From contig CP071498.1 of NCBI GenBank assembly GCA_017354895.1, positions 2,356,001-2,420,000 of the forward strand: 64,000 nt of DNA. The letters are read 5' to 3'. Position numbers and translations under genes: made by a program. Within the stretch, counting starts at the first letter, position 1, and each line of letters opens with the position of its first letter. Of this stretch, positions 63,192 to 64,000 are shown one piece after another. Source of the DNA: Podospora comata (Eukaryota > Ascomycota > Sordariomycetes > Sordariales > Podosporaceae). A model generated the notes under the pieces. It was not told the origin of the DNA and ran no database searches. It saw only the letters and a program-made list of their open reading frames with translations.

Positions 63192-64000
63192 ATGGCCTCC
63201 TCTTCCTCCCCCCGCCGCGCCCTCCTCAACCACGTCCACCAACTCCGTACCTACCTCTCCTTCTTCCCCGAGCAAAAAGCCCGCCGCCCCGTCCCGTTTG
63301 TCCGCTGCGACATCTGCCGCTCCGAAACAGGCGAGATCATCACCCCCGCGACCCCCGGCTCGGCATTGACAACCTTCCCCCTCAGCCCGACGGACCGCGT
63401 CCGCGCTGGTCTTGTCTTGCCGTGCGGCCACATGTTCCATACCGAATGCTGGGACCCCTACACCCAGCCACGTTCCGCGGCAAGGGCACCATCACCTGCC
63501 CGCGCTGCCGCCTCCGGCTCAACTTCTCGGGGATGGAACGCAATAGATGTGCTGATCTCCCCTGGCGGTACCACATGCCCGAACCGGACAACCCCAGCTG
63601 GAAGTGGGAGATTGAGAAAATCCCAAAGACGGCGCAGGAGTATATCCTCGAGGGGAGGGAGACCGAGTTTGAGTTGGGGGCCATGTGCAACGTTGACAGG
63701 TTGATCGGGGCGAGTTTGCTGGGGGAGAATATCGAGGTGGAGAGGGACTTGGTCGAGGGGAGGGGGGAGAGGGTCGAGTTGAGCAAGTTGGTGGACAAGG
63801 TGAGGGCGGATGGGTAGTTTTTTGAGGAGGAGATTGATCTTGCTTTTTCGGGGTGGTTGCCGAGGATGGAGGTGGGGGATATACGGCGGGAGCCGCCGAG
63901 GGGGGAGGAGGAGGATTGGGTGGAGGGGCGGTTGAAGAGGTTGATGAGGAGGGAGGGGTACACTTGGAGGGGGGAGCCGCCGCCGGGGAGCAGGAGAAGG
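63192..64000 (+). pseudogene. RING-finger protein gene, frameshifted and with an in-frame TAG; runs off the edge
   Basis: It starts MASSSSPRRALLNHVHQL at 63192. The first half has CDICRSETGE and LPCGHMFHTECW; one base is then missing near 63468-63475, and RGKGTITCPRCRLRLNF continues the RING-H2 (C3H2C3-like) finger in the new frame. That frame reads KWEIEKIPKTAQEYILEG on to RADG and TAG at about 63815-63817, after which coding-like sequence (FFEEEIDLAFSGW) continues to the window end. Two lesions in a row point to a pseudogene; assembly errors are the alternative. An intact version would be an E3 ubiquitin ligase candidate. The gene is C-rich at its start and extremely G-rich at its end. Confidence 0.6.

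Noticed and set aside
1-64000. CRISPR arrays, operons, rRNA genes or a biosynthetic gene cluster
   Set aside because: No regular spaced repeats. P450, monooxygenase and aminotransferase are scattered among housekeeping genes with no synthase, so no cluster is claimed.

Overview
The window is nuclear DNA of a filamentous ascomycete, most likely a sordariomycete close to Sordariales. The evidence is: short introns of about 40-110 bp with GTRNGT donors, CTRAY-like branch points and YAG acceptors; about one gene per 2.3 kb on both strands; and a gene set typical of these fungi (Zn2Cys6 regulator, MTR-type amino-acid permease, Bir1, Mad1, Syp1, a DDB1-like protein, fungal C2H2/DUF3716-like proteins). 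The species cannot be fixed from sequence alone. All gene models were spliced by hand; every model called intact closes to a multiple of three.

Layout. 0-4.6 kb: a Baeyer-Villiger-type monooxygenase (+) converging on an F-box protein (-). 4.6-7.4 kb: no intact gene, only a broken short-chain dehydrogenase relic. 7.5-14.2 kb: a nitrogen-uptake block with an ACT-family permease (-) and an ammonium transporter (+), divergent across a GATA-rich promoter, then a Zn2Cys6 regulator (-). 15-27 kb: housekeeping genes, namely a divergent CDK-like kinase (-), the endocytic F-BAR protein SYP1 (+), the spindle-checkpoint protein MAD1 (-), the mitochondrial CDP-DAG synthase TAM41 (+) and a PMP3-type membrane protein (+).

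27.6-36.4 kb is the accessory region. It holds a long multi-exon gene with two diverged copies of a C2H2 module, a DUF3716-like cysteine module between them and a cupin-like C-terminus, carrying one apparent frameshift. Next come two 239-bp LTR-like sequences in inverted orientation, a secreted beta-helix protein, and a decayed gene with a frameshift and a CAG-to-TAG-type stop. 37-46 kb: a CoA-binding protein, a myosin essential light chain, an M3 oligopeptidase, an intron-bearing tRNA-Ile(AAU) and an MTR-type permease. 48-64 kb: BIR1, a cytochrome P450, an ACC-synthase-like aminotransferase, a DDB1 homologue, the Rieske protein of complex III, and a RING-finger gene with two apparent lesions that runs off the right edge.

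The most unexpected pattern is at genome scale. In many genes on both strands the coding strand is C-rich at the 5' end and G-rich at the 3' end, sometimes switching at one intron. No CRISPR array, rRNA or intact transposon was seen.
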